The translations under genes and the position numbers were made by a program. 64,000 bases of DNA from Sulfuriroseicoccus oceanibius (GTDB lineage: Bacteria > Verrucomicrobiota > Verrucomicrobiia > Verrucomicrobiales > SLCJ01). The notes under the pieces are model-generated. The model saw nothing but the letters and a program-made list of their open reading frames with translations. It was not told the DNA's origin and made no database searches. Of the stretch, positions 33,600 through 43,093 are shown piece by piece; positions within the stretch are counted from its first letter, which is position 1; the number at the start of each line of letters is the position of its first letter. The DNA is taken from contig NZ_CP066776.1 in the NCBI RefSeq assembly GCF_010681825.2, positions 1,860,001-1,924,000 of the forward strand. The letters are read 5' to 3'.

Positions 33600-35255
33600 T
33601 TATGGAAGCGGGAAGCGCTGGTTGAATGCAGCAACCTCCGCCTTGATGGCCTTGAGTGCTGCTTCGTCGTCGCGCTTCTCGATCGCGTCGGCGATCCACG
33701 TGGCGATTTGCTCCATTTCGGCTTCCTTCATGCCGCGGGTGGTGACCGCCGGGGTGCCGATGCGGATACCGCTTGGCTTCATTGGGGAGCCTGTGTCGAA
33801 TGGGATCGCGTTCTTGTTCACGGTGATGCCGGCTTCGTCGAGGAGGATCTGGGCGTCAGATCCGTTGATGCCTTTAGGGCGGAGGTCGACCATCATCAAG
33901 TGGTTGTCGGTTCCACCGGAAACGATGCGGAAGCCTTTGGCTTCGAGAGCTGCAGCGAGTGCCTTGGCATTGGCCACGATCTGAGCCTGGTAGTCTTTGA
34001 ACTCAGGCTTGAGCGCTTCACCGAAGCACACCGCCTTTGCGGCGATGACGTGCATCAGCGGACCGCCTTGGATGCCTGGGAATACCTTGCCGTCGATCTT
34101 CTTGGCGTACTCTTCCTTGCAAAGGATGAGACCGCCGCGTGGTCCGCGCAGCGACTTGTGCGTGGTGGTGGTGACGAAGTCGGCGTGTGGCACTGGGCTT
34201 GGGTGCTGGCCTGCGGCAACGAGGCCGGCGATGTGGGCCATGTCGACGAAGAGGTAAGCACCGACCTTCTTGGCGATTGCGGCCATGCGCTCCCAATCGA
34301 TGACACGCGGGTAAGCCGAGGCACCTGCGGTGATCATTTGTGGCTGGCACTCTTCGGCGAGTTCTTCGAGGGCGTCGTAATCGATGCACTCGTCTTGCTC
34401 CGAGACGCCGTAGTGGGTGACGTCGTAGAGTTGGCCGGAGAAGTTGGCTTTGTGGCCGTGGGTGAGGTGTCCGCCGTGGGCGAGATCCATGGTGAGGATA
34501 CGGTCGCCCGGCTTGAGCACCGAGAAATAGACTGCGGTGTTGGCCTGCGAGCCCGAGTGTGGCTGGACGTTGGCGTGATCGGCACCGTAGATCTCCTTGG
34601 CGCGGTCGATGGCGATCTGCTCGATCTTGTCGACGTTTTCGCATCCACCGTACCAGCGGCGGCCCGGGTAGCCCTCGGCGTATTTGTTGGTGAGGACGCT
34701 GCCCTGCGCTTCGCGGACTGCGAGCGAGGTGAAGTTTTCCGATGCGATGAGTTCGATGTTTTCGGTCTGGCGAAGTTCTTCGTCGGCGATGATCGAGGCG
34801 AGTTCCGGATCCTGGAATGCGAGCACGCTGCCATCGGCTTTGGTGAGGCGGCGCTGGTGGCGGCCCCCTTCGAACTGACCCTCGAGGAACGCTTTGACGA
34901 TGTCGCCTGCGGCTTCCGCGGTGGTCAGGTTGGACGCCAGGCAGAGCACGTTGGCGTTGTTGTGTTCGCGCGAAACGCGAGCTCCATCCGCGGTGGTAAC
35001 GAGGGCGGCGCGGATGCCGTGGATTCGGTTGGCTGCCAAGCTCATTCCAACGCCGCTCTTGCAGACGAGGATTCCCAGATTGGCCTTCTTGAGGCGCACG
35101 TCCTGGCAGACGGCTGGGGCCACGTCCGAGTAATCGCACGAATCGGTGCTGTTGGTTCCGTGGTCGGTGAAGTCGATGCCAGCCGCGGTGAGAGTGGCGG
35201 TGATGGCGGCTTTGAGGTCGACGCCTCCGTGGTCTGCGGCGATGGATACTTGCAT
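33600..35255 (-). CDS. glyA: RpiB-GlyA fusion: ribose-5-phosphate isomerase B plus serine hydroxymethyltransferase
   Basis: 551 residues in one frame. Residues 1 to about 135 are RpiB: ADHGG with Asp8, catalytic Cys65 in [15 protein letters not shown] (normally CGTG), and His98 in REHNNANVL. Residues about 145-551 are a complete GlyA, with [36 protein letters not shown] and the PLP lysine 367 in [13 protein letters not shown]. The joint ([16 protein letters not shown]) has no stop or start. The enzymes would interconvert ribose and ribulose 5-phosphates and make glycine and methylene-THF. In Bacillus the separate genes ywlE, ywlF (rpiB) and glyA are near each other, and here the YwlE-like gene is just upstream. 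Both halves look active. Confidence 0.94.
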   Translation of the reverse strand: MQVSIAADHGGVDLKAAITATLTAAGIDFTDHGTNSTDSCDYSDVAPAVCQDVRLKKANLGILVCKSGVGMSLAANRIHGIRAALVTTADGARVSREHNNANVLCLASNLTTAEAAGDIVKAFLEGQFEGGRHQRRLTKADGSVLAFQDPELASIIADEELRQTENIELIASENFTSLAVREAQGSVLTNKYAEGYPGRRWYGGCENVDKIEQIAIDRAKEIYGADHANVQPHSGSQANTAVYFSVLKPGDRILTMDLAHGGHLTHGHKANFSGQLYDVTHYGVSEQDECIDYDALEELAEECQPQMITAGASAYPRVIDWERMAAIAKKVGAYLFVDMAHIAGLVAAGQHPSPVPHADFVTTTTHKSLRGPRGGLILCKEEYAKKIDGKVFPGIQGGPLMHVIAAKAVCFGEALKPEFKDYQAQIVANAKALAAALEAKGFRIVSGGTDNHLMMVDLRPKGINGSDAQILLDEAGITVNKNAIPFDTGSPMKPSGIRIGTPAVTTRGMKEAEMEQIATWIADAIEKRDDEAALKAIKAEVAAFNQRFPLP

Positions 35256-35296
35256 AGCTGTGGCAGTGTTGGTTTTTGGGTAAATCGGGTGTGTGC

Positions 35297-35764
35297 TTAG
35301 CCTGCCTTGGTGGCGGCGATGGCCTTCAGGATGCCGGGAATAGCGTCGACGATGACGTCGCGGGTTTGAAGATAGGCGGCTCGTCCCATGCCGATTGGAT
35401 CAGGCACGTCGATGCTGGCTGGCTCTTCGATGAAGTCGCTGAGCAGGAATGTGCGGTCCTGGGCTGCTGGGAAAAATGCGGTCAGGGCGTCGCGATGGCT
35501 GCGCGTCATGGCGATGATCCAGGTTGCGTCAGCGATGACCTGATCGTCTGTCGGTTGCGATTGGTGGTTTGCGAGATCGATGCCGACCTCGTCAAGAACT
35601 GCCAGGGTTTCCGGGTTGGCTGGTTCCCCGTATCCGGCGGCTACACCAGCGGATGCGACTTTGATGTCGGATGAATCACCCAGGGCGTGACGAAGAAGGC
35701 CTTCCGCCAGAGGGCTGCGGCATGTGTTGCCGGTGCAAACGAAGAGTACAGTAGGTGATGCCAT
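35297..35764 (-). CDS. Low-molecular-weight protein phosphatase, probably arginine-specific (YwlE-like)
   Basis: 155 residues. The P-loop is CTGNTCRS (Cys10 to Ser17). The general-acid Asp lies in the DVPDPIG segment. In YwlE the Thr of this loop (here Thr14) gives specificity for phospho-arginine, while tyrosine phosphatases have Ile or Leu there (CLGNICRS). This gene is therefore more likely an arginine phosphatase. It lies 41 bases before rpiB-glyA, matching the Bacillus ywlE-ywlF-glyA neighbourhood. No McsB kinase is in the window. Confidence 0.88.
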   Translation of the reverse strand: MASPTVLFVCTGNTCRSPLAEGLLRHALGDSSDIKVASAGVAAGYGEPANPETLAVLDEVGIDLANHQSQPTDDQVIADATWIIAMTRSHRDALTAFFPAAQDRTFLLSDFIEEPASIDVPDPIGMGRAAYLQTRDVIVDAIPGILKAIAATKAG

Positions 35765-36183
35765 CGCAATGAGAGTGTCGGGCTTCCTGCGGTCAGGTTG
35801 TGACCCTGCGGTAGCATGAAGTAGGACAGGTGATTGTCAATTCAGCGCGGGTGGCAAAATACCGGAATCTTTGCATTGTCTTGGCGGGATTTGTGGTGCG
35901 GGCCGCGCAACATTGCATGGATCGGGGGGATCCTTGATGGATGCGCTTGATCCGGTGATGCGGCTGCGGGGCGATCCGGTGGATCTGTGCCGGATTGCGG
36001 AGTTGTGGTAGGAATCGCGGGCAATGCGGGAGGCGGGGATTAGGCCGATGGAAAAACTCTTGGATATTCCATAAAAGCTACTTATGTTGGCCGCGGCTGA
36101 CGATCGGAACATTGTGGTCTTCAACGTGTTTCGAGAGTCTGAGGTTTGCTCGACGTTTTGATTTATCCCCCGAGTTCAAGAGA
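35765..36183 (+). promoter_or_regulatory. Intergenic region upstream of the sigma factor gene
   Basis: No convincing gene. It must contain the start of the ywlE transcript on the minus strand and the promoter of the sigma-factor gene on the plus strand. The A/T-richer part (about 36040-36090) is a likely promoter zone, but no clear motif stands out. Confidence 0.35.
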
Positions 36184-36753
36184 ATGACCCCATTGACTGA
36201 ATCTGAGATCCTTGAGATGCGCTCTCTGGTGGAGTCGTCTTTACGCGACCACGAAGCGGCGTTGGTTCATTATACGGCGGGGTTGTTGGCCGGGGATTAC
36301 GAGCGGGCACGTGATGTCGTGCAAGATGCCTTTCTCAAGCTGTGCCGTCAGCAGCCGAGCAAAGTACGCGAGAACACAAAAGCGTGGCTTTACACCGTGG
36401 CCCGCAACCGAGCGTTCGATGTGATCCGCAAGGAGAGCCGGATGGTTCCATCCGAGGGTGTGCCGGACAGTTGTGATGACAAGGTGGTGGATCCCGCTTC
36501 GTTTTCCGAGCGGTGTGATCAAAGTTCCGAGTTGCTGACGATGGTGCGCGAGTTGCCGCACAACCAGCGCGAGGTGATTCTTTTGCGTTTCCAGCAGGGA
36601 ATGAGTTACCAGGAGATTTCGGAAGTGACGGGGTTGAAGACAGGGAATGTGGGGTTTCTTCTGCACACCGGGCTGAAGGTGCTGCGGGAGAAAGTGGCGC
36701 GACGAGGGCAGACGAGTGGTTCTGAGTTGAGTGTGTTTTCCGGCGGGATGTAG
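36184..36753 (+). CDS. ECF-type RNA polymerase sigma factor
   Basis: 190 residues from the ATG at 36184. Region 2 is visible as YERARDVVQDAFLKLCRQ and TKAWLYTVARNRAFDVIRKE. Region 4 is LPHNQREVILLRFQQGMSYQEI with the helix-turn-helix continuing SEVTGLKTGNVGFLLHTGL. Regions 1 and 3 are missing, as in ECF factors. The membrane-anchored gene at 36865 follows by 111 bases and carries an anti-sigma-like N-terminus, a normal ECF arrangement. Target genes are unknown. Confidence 0.92.
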   Translation: MTPLTESEILEMRSLVESSLRDHEAALVHYTAGLLAGDYERARDVVQDAFLKLCRQQPSKVRENTKAWLYTVARNRAFDVIRKESRMVPSEGVPDSCDDKVVDPASFSERCDQSSELLTMVRELPHNQREVILLRFQQGMSYQEISEVTGLKTGNVGFLLHTGLKVLREKVARRGQTSGSELSVFSGGM

Positions 36754-36864
36754 GGGCTTGAGGTGATGGTGCTGAGTTGTTTGGTTGGATCTTAGGGAGA
36801 TTGCGATTTGCACTTCCTGATGAATTTTCTAATCAATAAATCGTAGCGACCGTTTTGTAGAAGA

Positions 36865-38517
36865 ATGAGTACTCCTGATCCAGATCATCAAATCACCGAC
36901 TACCTGATGGGTGAGTTGGCTGCATTGGATGAACTCGATGTGCAGGCGGAGATGAGGGGGAATGCGGATTTGCGTCGAGAAGCGCAGGCGCAGTCGGATA
37001 TGGCGCGTGCCTTGGAGAAGGAGTTGCGCATGGGGCCGGGAGGTTTGAGCGACGGGCAGCGGGATCAGGTGCTTGATGAATTGGATGCCGTGCTGGCAGC
37101 GAGAACCGAGAAGCGCCCGCGGGGTGAGCGGTTCCGTAAGATGGTTTTTGGCGAACGTTCAGGCAGGCGCCCGAAGGTGCGTCAGGCATTCTTCTCGCCG
37201 ACGGCGCGTGCGTTGAACGCGATCTCGGTGGCGGCGGCGGTGGTCGCCGTGGTGGTGACCGGCTATCAAATCAAAGTGGTGAAAGGGTTCGGAGGGGTGG
37301 CTTCCGACGATCCTGTTCATGAGGAAGCCGCCGATATGCGGGATTTCAAGACTACCCCACGCGAGCAGGTGAAGCGCCCCAAGGTGGTGGCTTTTGCCAA
37401 TCAGATGGCTGAGTGGGAAGGGCCGGGGTTTCTGGTGGATGATGAGGCGTTGTACGAAGAGGTGCTGGAGGAGTTGGCCGGTGATTCGCTTTTGAGCGAG
37501 GAAGAGCAGGAAGATGGTTTCCGACTGGTGCGTGACCAGAGTCGATCGGCGGTGCCGGTAGTAGCGAATTCGGACTTCTACGAGACTTTGTGGACGAAGG
37601 TGCGCCGTGAGTCCGCGTTGCCGTCCAGCGAGAATGTAGCGGTGGAGGAGTTGGTGAACTATTTCCCATACAGCTATCCGAAACCGGATTTCGGCGAGAA
37701 GGTGCGCTTGAATGTGGAGACCGGTGTTTGCCCTTGGAACCCGCAAAATGCGTTGGTTTGTATTGGCATCCGCGCCAAGGACAGCATGGATGGGCGCGGC
37801 GATGTGATCGTGAAGGATCTGGGGGTGATTGCTGACTTCAACCCGGCAATGGTGAAGGGGTACCGCCTTTTGGGCTATGCGCAGTGCTCGCAGGATGCGG
37901 GGGTGGGCGTGGATCGTGAAGCCGATTTGGTTGGTGGTGAGTTGCTCAGTGGCCAGACGGTCACGGCGATTTATGAAGTGATTCCGATGGCTGCTGGTGA
38001 TCTTGCAACCACCGATGTGCTCAAGGGCGAACGGGGCTTGCGTCAGGCAGGGAAGCCCCACCCGGTAGGATTGCACGCTGGAATGTTTGCTCGTGATGCG
38101 GATGGAATGTCTGACGACTTGCTCAATGTGCGGGTGGTTTTCCGCGAGCCGGGGTCATTGCGTTACGAGCGGCATGCGGTGAGCGTGAGCTCCGAGCCGT
38201 CGGACTGGAACTCAATGGACGACGACTTCCGCTTCGCGGTGGCTGTGTCTGCATTCGGGCTGCGTCTGAAGGGCGACCTCGATGAGAATGAGATGAACTT
38301 TGATACCATCGGCAAGCTGGCTGCGTCTGCTGTTGGTGAGGATTTGGACGGCCGCCGGGCGGAGTTTCTGGCGCTTGTCAAACAAGTGCGCGTGCTGGAT
38401 CCGGCGAAACGTACGGCAGGTGAGGATGAGCACGTCTACGCCAGCGAGCCCTATGGCGAGTCTGGTGGCATGGGGGAGTTGCGGTGGAGTGATGACGAGA
38501 GTCAGCCGAGACGTTAG
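36865..38517 (+). CDS. Anti-sigma-like membrane protein fused to a YfbK-type protein lacking its VWA domain
   Basis: 550 residues. The N-terminal part (MGELAALDELDVQAEM) resembles anti-sigma domains, and a helix at about 114-134 anchors the protein. From about 237 it matches YfbK-type proteins: the N-terminal VWA-flanking region (FYETLWTKVRRESALP, VEELVNYFPYSYP, CPWNPQNALVCIGIRAK) and then the C-terminal region (VIADFNPAMVKGYRLLGYA, TVTAIYEVIPM, DDDFRFAVAVSAFGLRL). In the usual YfbK a full VWA domain of about 200 residues lies between these. Here only about 16 residues (303-320) separate them, in frame. It is therefore either a deletion derivative or a distinct variant. It probably regulates the ECF factor upstream. 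Confidence 0.82.
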   Translation: MSTPDPDHQITDYLMGELAALDELDVQAEMRGNADLRREAQAQSDMARALEKELRMGPGGLSDGQRDQVLDELDAVLAARTEKRPRGERFRKMVFGERSGRRPKVRQAFFSPTARALNAISVAAAVVAVVVTGYQIKVVKGFGGVASDDPVHEEAADMRDFKTTPREQVKRPKVVAFANQMAEWEGPGFLVDDEALYEEVLEELAGDSLLSEEEQEDGFRLVRDQSRSAVPVVANSDFYETLWTKVRRESALPSSENVAVEELVNYFPYSYPKPDFGEKVRLNVETGVCPWNPQNALVCIGIRAKDSMDGRGDVIVKDLGVIADFNPAMVKGYRLLGYAQCSQDAGVGVDREADLVGGELLSGQTVTAIYEVIPMAAGDLATTDVLKGERGLRQAGKPHPVGLHAGMFARDADGMSDDLLNVRVVFREPGSLRYERHAVSVSSEPSDWNSMDDDFRFAVAVSAFGLRLKGDLDENEMNFDTIGKLAASAVGEDLDGRRAEFLALVKQVRVLDPAKRTAGEDEHVYASEPYGESGGMGELRWSDDESQPRR

Positions 38518-38577
38518 GCGGCTGGCGCATTAGCGTGAGCTTGTCATACAGCGTTTTATCGGGTAGGAAACTTAAGG

Positions 38578-39234
38578 ATGAGGTTTCCCGGATTAGGTCG
38601 TGCGTGCGTGTCGTGGCTGATGGTAAGTGCGGCGTGTTTGCTATGTTCTTGCGAAACCGTGGAGCCTTTGAGTGGGCCGGAGTTGTGGTCGAACCAACAT
38701 CAGGCATTCCGCCAGACGGAAGGCTGGAAGCGGCAGGTGTACGTGAATTCGCCGTTGTTGGAGCAGGTCAATTCCTCGAATAGCAGCGTGAAGATCTCGT
38801 TGGCTGATCAGCGAGGGTATCTGCTCAAAGACGGCGGGTACGTGGTGATGGATTTTCCGGTGGCAACCGGCAAGTACGGCTACGCGACGCCTGCTGGTTC
38901 GTATTCCGTGTTGTCCAAGAAGGCGAACCACGCATCCAATCTGTACGGGCGCTTTGTGGATATCGACACCGGGCGGGTGGTTCGCTACGACGCGGCGGTG
39001 CGTGAGGATCCGCTACCCGCGGGAGCGAAATTCGTCGGTGCATCGATGCCGATGTGGATGCGTCTCACGCACACCGGGATTGGGATGCACATTGGCAACG
39101 TGCCGGGCTATCCGGCGTCGCACGGGTGCATCCGGGTGGTGCGTCCAGCGATGGAGCGGTTGTATCCGCTGTGTCGTCCGGGGACCCGGGTGAGGGTGCA
39201 CAGCGCCTGGTCGCCGCCTATGGCTATGGATTAG
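38578..39234 (+). CDS. L,D-transpeptidase (YkuD-fold) lipoprotein
   Basis: 218 residues. A lipoprotein signal (WLMVSAACLLCSCETVEPL) comes first. The YkuD core has the catalytic pattern HTGIGMHIGNVPGY then PASHGCIRVVRP, with the invariant His and Cys of the SHGCIR motif. Such enzymes crosslink peptidoglycan or attach proteins to it in the periplasm. It follows the YfbK-like gene by 60 bases, so it could share its transcript. Its last 11 bases overlap the 3' end of marC on the other strand. Confidence 0.92.
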   Translation: MRFPGLGRACVSWLMVSAACLLCSCETVEPLSGPELWSNQHQAFRQTEGWKRQVYVNSPLLEQVNSSNSSVKISLADQRGYLLKDGGYVVMDFPVATGKYGYATPAGSYSVLSKKANHASNLYGRFVDIDTGRVVRYDAAVREDPLPAGAKFVGASMPMWMRLTHTGIGMHIGNVPGYPASHGCIRVVRPAMERLYPLCRPGTRVRVHSAWSPPMAMD

Positions 39235-39814
39235 GTAGGTTGAGATACGAACTGACGCCGTCGATTACCATTTGCACCGAGATCATGATCAAGAGCATGC
39301 CGATGAGGCGCTCAAGTGCGTTGGCTCCGCGGCGACCGAGGAACGCGAAGACCCAAGGTGAGGCCCAGAGGATGAAGGCGGAAGCGGCGGAGGCGAGCAG
39401 GATCGCGCCATAGACGTCGATTCCAGTGTGCTTTTCGCCGAAAAGAATGACCATCGAGAGGGCGCTCGGGCCGGCGATCAAGGGCATCGCCAGTGGGACG
39501 ATCAATGGGTTGTCGTCGATTTCATCGTCGATCATCCGGCGGGACGGGAAGAGCATCCCAATCGCGATCATGAACAATACGATGCCGCCAGAAATGCTCA
39601 AGGATGCCTGGCCGAGGCCCAGAGCGCTCAGGAGCCACTTTCCGCCCCAGGCCGTGGTGAGTAAGATGACCGTCGCGATCGCGCTCTCGCGCAGAAGGAT
39701 CTGCCGCCTCTTTGGAGTGGTGTGCTTTCCTAACAGTGAGTTAACCACCACCAGGTTGCCGAATGGGTCCATCACCAAGAAGAGTAACAGCGCGAGTGAG
39801 AGCATTTCCGGCAT
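39224..39814 (-). CDS. MarC-family (UPF0056) integral membrane protein
   Basis: 196 residues with six predicted helices. It starts MPEMLSLALLLFLVMDPFGN, where the family motif DPFGN is intact, and contains PLAMPLIAGPSALSMVILF, the second conserved repeat of MarC proteins. The name comes from a disproven link to multiple antibiotic resistance and the substrate is unknown. Convergent overlap with the L,D-transpeptidase gene is 11 bases. Confidence 0.93.
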   Translation of the reverse strand: MPEMLSLALLLFLVMDPFGNLVVVNSLLGKHTTPKRRQILLRESAIATVILLTTAWGGKWLLSALGLGQASLSISGGIVLFMIAIGMLFPSRRMIDDEIDDNPLIVPLAMPLIAGPSALSMVILFGEKHTGIDVYGAILLASAASAFILWASPWVFAFLGRRGANALERLIGMLLIMISVQMVIDGVSSYLNLPNP

Positions 39815-39840
39815 GGTGGGTAGGTAGGTTGGCGGTTGTT

Positions 39841-39878
39841 AAAAATGAGGGACAGCGCGATGATGCTCGCGCTGTCCC
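39841..39878 (-). terminator. Intrinsic terminator of the M29 peptidase gene
   Basis: A perfect 12-bp stem GGGACAGCGCGA (39849-39860) with TCGCGCTGTCCC (39867-39878). On the minus strand CATTTTTAAC follows. Confidence 0.85.
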
Positions 39879-39931
39879 TGAGTGGATCGGTCAATCTTGC
39901 TGAATTGCAAGTGACGTCATGGGTTAACCGG

Positions 39932-41029
39932 CTAGTAGTTAAGTTTTTGGAGGGACTTGGGCACGAATTGGCCGTCTTTGCGGATCAACTTCCCATCGAA
40001 GTAGATTTCGCCGCCGCCGTAGTCCGGGCGTTGGATGCAGACCATGTCCCAGTGGACTTGTGAGCGGTTGCCGTTGTCGGCGTCGCCCTCGTAGGCCTGT
40101 CCTGGGGTGAAGTGGAACGATCCGGCGATCTTCTCGTCGAAGAGAATATCGCGCATTGGGTAGAGGATTTCGCGGTTGAAGCCGAGAGCGAACTCTCCGA
40201 TGTAGCGGGCACCTGGGTCCGAGTTGAGGATTTTGTTGAGCTCCTTGGTGTTGTTGGAAGTTGCCTTGACGATCTTGCCGTGTTCGAACTCAAGCACGAC
40301 GTTGTCGAATGACGTGCCGCGGTAGACGGTTGGAGTGTTGTAGGTGAGCGTGCCGTTGACGGAATTTTTAACAGGAGCGGTGAAGACTTCGCCGTCGGGG
40401 ATATTGCGGTGGCCTCCGCAGACCTGGGAGCCGAGTCCTTTGATCGAGAAGGTGAGGTCGGTGCCGGGGCCGGTGATGCGGACGTCCTCCGCCTGGTCCA
40501 TGACGCGCTTGAGGGCATTCATGGCGGGCTTCATCGCTTTGTAGTCGAGCAGGCAAACGCGGTAGTAGAAGTCCTCAAAAGCTTCGGTCGACATCGATGC
40601 CTGCTGCGCCATCGATGGGGTTGGCCAGCGCAGCACGCACCAGCGGGTGTTGTTCACCCGGTAGTTTTGGATCGGGCGCATCTTCTCCATGATCTTCTGC
40701 TGGGTCTTGGCCGGCACGTCGTTCATTTCCGAGATGTTGAATGCGCCGCGCACCGCGATGTAGGCATCCATTTTCTCCATCTGCGCCTGCAGCAGGCCGG
40801 CTTGGATGTCGAGATAGTCATCTCCGGACGAGATGGCGAGTTCGCGCGAAACCCTGGAGTGGTGGAGGTTGACGAAGGCCGCAGCTTTGACGGCCTTGGC
40901 TTCGCGGATCAGAGCGATGGCGAGCTCATCCGGGCAGTCGTGCAAGTCGAGCAGCACGGATTCGCCGCGTTTGAGTTCCACCGAGTAACGGATGAGTTGG
41001 CGTGCGAGTTCGGGAATTCTAGGATCCAT
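39932..41029 (-). CDS. M29-family aminopeptidase
   Basis: From the ATG at 41029 the protein has about 365 residues, starting [20 protein letters not shown]. This is the usual M29 (AmpS/PepS/aminopeptidase T) N-terminus, and the TTG-type extension to 41119 is not needed. Typical features include [29 protein letters not shown] (metal-binding Glu), [16 protein letters not shown] and [11 protein letters not shown] near the C-terminus. These cytoplasmic zinc or cobalt enzymes remove N-terminal residues from peptides. A terminator follows at 39878-39849. Confidence 0.93.
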   Translation of the reverse strand: MDPRIPELARQLIRYSVELKRGESVLLDLHDCPDELAIALIREAKAVKAAAFVNLHHSRVSRELAISSGDDYLDIQAGLLQAQMEKMDAYIAVRGAFNISEMNDVPAKTQQKIMEKMRPIQNYRVNNTRWCVLRWPTPSMAQQASMSTEAFEDFYYRVCLLDYKAMKPAMNALKRVMDQAEDVRITGPGTDLTFSIKGLGSQVCGGHRNIPDGEVFTAPVKNSVNGTLTYNTPTVYRGTSFDNVVLEFEHGKIVKATSNNTKELNKILNSDPGARYIGEFALGFNREILYPMRDILFDEKIAGSFHFTPGQAYEGDADNGNRSQVHWDMVCIQRPDYGGGEIYFDGKLIRKDGQFVPKSLQKLNY

Positions 41030-41131
41030 GGCGGATAGATAACGATTCAGCCCGCGCAAATGCGAGGAGAATCTTGGAGTGGCGCACCGACGCTTGCAAT
41101 TGGGCGTGGAGCGGGGCATCAGTGAGACTCT

Positions 41132-42247
41132 ATGACCAACGCATCCGAATCAGCCCAGTTCTGCACCGTCGGTGGTGTGATGACTCTCGATCAAGCCGTT
41201 GAGTGGCGCGAGCAACTGCGTGCGGCCGGCAAGCGCTTGGTCTTTACCAATGGCTGCTTTGATTTGGTCCATGCCGGGCACGTGCGCTACCTGCAGCAGG
41301 CCCGCGATCTGGGCGATGCTCTGGTGGTCGCGTTGAATGACGACGCCTCGGTGCGTGAGCTCAAAGGAGCTGGGCGTCCGTTGAACGATCAGGACGATCG
41401 GGCCGAAGTGATGGCTGCGTTGCGTGCGGTCGATGGCGTGGTGGTGTTCTCCGGTCAGCGCGCCACTTCGGTGATTGATGCACTGCAGCCGGATGTGTAC
41501 GCCAAGGGCGGCGATTACACCGTCGATTCACTCAACCCGGAAGAGCGCGCGGCGTTGGAGAATGCCGGGGCGGAGATTCAAATTTTGTCGCTCGTTCCCG
41601 GGCGGTCTACTTCATCCACAGTAAAGAAAATGCGAGACAGCGAATCCAACGGAGCTAAACGAAAACTGCGCATCGGTGTGCTCGCCAGTGGGTCGGGCAG
41701 TAACATGCAGGCAATCCACGACGCCATCGTCGCCGGTGAGCTCGATGCCGAGATCGTGGCGGTCATCTCCGATGTGAAAGACGCCCGCGTCCACCAGCGA
41801 GCGAAGGATGCCGGTTACGAGTCGGTTTATGTTGATCCGGGTCCTTACAAGACCAAGCTCGGCGAAGCGGCCCAGAAGGAGATTGCCGATCGCTTGAAGG
41901 CGGCTGGTGTGGACTTGGTTTGTTTGGCGGGCTTCATGCGGATGGTCAAGCCGCCGTTGCTCGATGCGTTCGAGGGCCGGATGGTGAACATTCACCCGTC
42001 GTTGCTGCCGGCGTTCAAAGGACTGCACGCCTGGAAGCAGGCGGTGGAAGCCGGTGCGACCGAGAGCGGATGCACCGTGCATTACGTCGATGCCGGAATG
42101 GACACTGGATCGATCATCGACCAGGAGTCGGTGCCGGTGCTAGCGGATGACACTGCGGAATCGCTTCACGCCCGCATCCAGGAGAAAGAGCACATTCTCT
42201 ACCCACGTGCCATCCGGTCCATCGCCGACAAGTTGCTGGGCGAATAG
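41132..42247 (+). CDS. purN: RfaE2-PurN fusion: heptose-phosphate adenylyltransferase plus GAR formyltransferase
   Basis: 371 residues in one frame. Residues 20-170 are an HldE C-terminal (RfaE2) cytidylyltransferase-like domain with [17 protein letters not shown] (HxGH at 47-50), AKGGDYT and [12 protein letters not shown]. Residues about 178-371 are a full PurN: GSGSN (187-191), [21 protein letters not shown] (286-297, Asn286 and His288) and [10 protein letters not shown]. The linker is short ([12 protein letters not shown]). One half would activate heptose for LPS core, the other is the third step of purine synthesis. The pathways are unrelated, so the fusion is odd. A terminator follows. 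Both halves look intact. Confidence 0.93.
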   Translation: MTNASESAQFCTVGGVMTLDQAVEWREQLRAAGKRLVFTNGCFDLVHAGHVRYLQQARDLGDALVVALNDDASVRELKGAGRPLNDQDDRAEVMAALRAVDGVVVFSGQRATSVIDALQPDVYAKGGDYTVDSLNPEERAALENAGAEIQILSLVPGRSTSSTVKKMRDSESNGAKRKLRIGVLASGSGSNMQAIHDAIVAGELDAEIVAVISDVKDARVHQRAKDAGYESVYVDPGPYKTKLGEAAQKEIADRLKAAGVDLVCLAGFMRMVKPPLLDAFEGRMVNIHPSLLPAFKGLHAWKQAVEAGATESGCTVHYVDAGMDTGSIIDQESVPVLADDTAESLHARIQEKEHILYPRAIRSIADKLLGE

Positions 42248-42281
42248 CAGGGGAGTCCGCAGCGTGCGGACGCTGGATTTT

Positions 42282-42322
42282 GCCAAGCTGGAGCTGTGTG
42301 TTCCAGCTTGGCTATTTTTTTA
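42282..42322 (+). terminator. Intrinsic terminator after rfaE2-purN
   Basis: An 11-bp stem GCCAAGCTGGA (42282-42292) pairs with TCCAGCTTGGC (42302-42312) and is followed by TATTTTTTTAC. It overlaps the stop of the convergent gene at 42320 by a few bases. Confidence 0.88.
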
Positions 42323-43024
42323 CTCACCGAGCTCCTTCACTTCATCCATGTGAAATGAGTAGCCGGTGTACTTCCCGTTTTTGAAGTTGATGGTGGCACC
42401 GGGGTAGGCATTGTTGTCGCGCCGGATCCACATGCGGTAGATGATTCCGTAGTAGGGCTCACCAAAGAGATCTGTCGTTGTGGAGTAGAATGTGGGGGCA
42501 CCGAGTGCTGAGATGATTTCGCTTTCGGTCTTATCGGCGACGGCGGCACGGAATGCGTCCTCGTCCATCATGGTGTCCTGGCGGGAGGCCTCGTAGGTTT
42601 CCGGGTAGCCGAACGAGAGAATCTTGGGAGATTTGCCCGACCCGACGACGAGTTCGAGGGTGGAGATCGAGGGGGCGTTGGTGATTTCGCCGCGGTAGCG
42701 CCAGATGTTATGGCGGTACTTGTTGATGTTCTCGTCCTTCTCGAAGGGTTCGCCGAGTTGCTCGAAAACGGTTTGCCTGTGGCTGTTCTTGATCAGGGCG
42801 GCCAATGCGTCTCTGGTCATGGAGAATGCGGGGGCGGGCTCCGGGGGCGCAGGCGTTGGCGCGGCTTCGACAGGTTGCTCGGTGGCCGGCTTGGTGGTGA
42901 GCTCGGTTTCCGTTGGCAATGCGTCAGGGAGAGCGGATTCGCTTGTTGGCGCTGGTTGCTTTCCGCACGATGCGAGCCCGGCGGCCAGGGCGATGGCGAG
43001 AGAGGATGTGAGAAGTGATTTCAT
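42320..43024 (-). CDS. Putative lipoprotein of unknown function
   Basis: 234 residues. A lipoprotein signal (SSLAIALAAGLASCGKQP) is followed by a long Pro/Ala/Glu/Thr-rich linker (20-75) and a domain from about 78 (MTRDALAALIKNSHRQTVFE, QLGEPFEKDENINKYRH). The domain starts like a SmpA/BamE fold, where a helix precedes LGxP, and a second LGAP copy appears later (IISALGAPTFYS). This suggests two BamE-like repeats, but this is by eye. It converges with the purN fusion gene. Confidence 0.65.
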   Translation of the reverse strand: MKSLLTSSLAIALAAGLASCGKQPAPTSESALPDALPTETELTTKPATEQPVEAAPTPAPPEPAPAFSMTRDALAALIKNSHRQTVFEQLGEPFEKDENINKYRHNIWRYRGEITNAPSISTLELVVGSGKSPKILSFGYPETYEASRQDTMMDEDAFRAAVADKTESEIISALGAPTFYSTTTDLFGEPYYGIIYRMWIRRDNNAYPGATINFKNGKYTGYSFHMDEVKELGE

Positions 43025-43093
43025 AGCAAGACGCTATGGTTAGGCGCTATCGCCAGGCCGTGCAACTGATGGGGCCTGGCTGATTTCTCGCGT

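Noticed and set aside
33576-35300. Long plus-strand open frame of 574 codons opposite rpiB-glyA
   Set aside because: It is antisense to a gene with clear conserved enzyme motifs, is Val/Asp/Gly-rich in the way of antisense GC-rich frames, and shows no recognisable domain.
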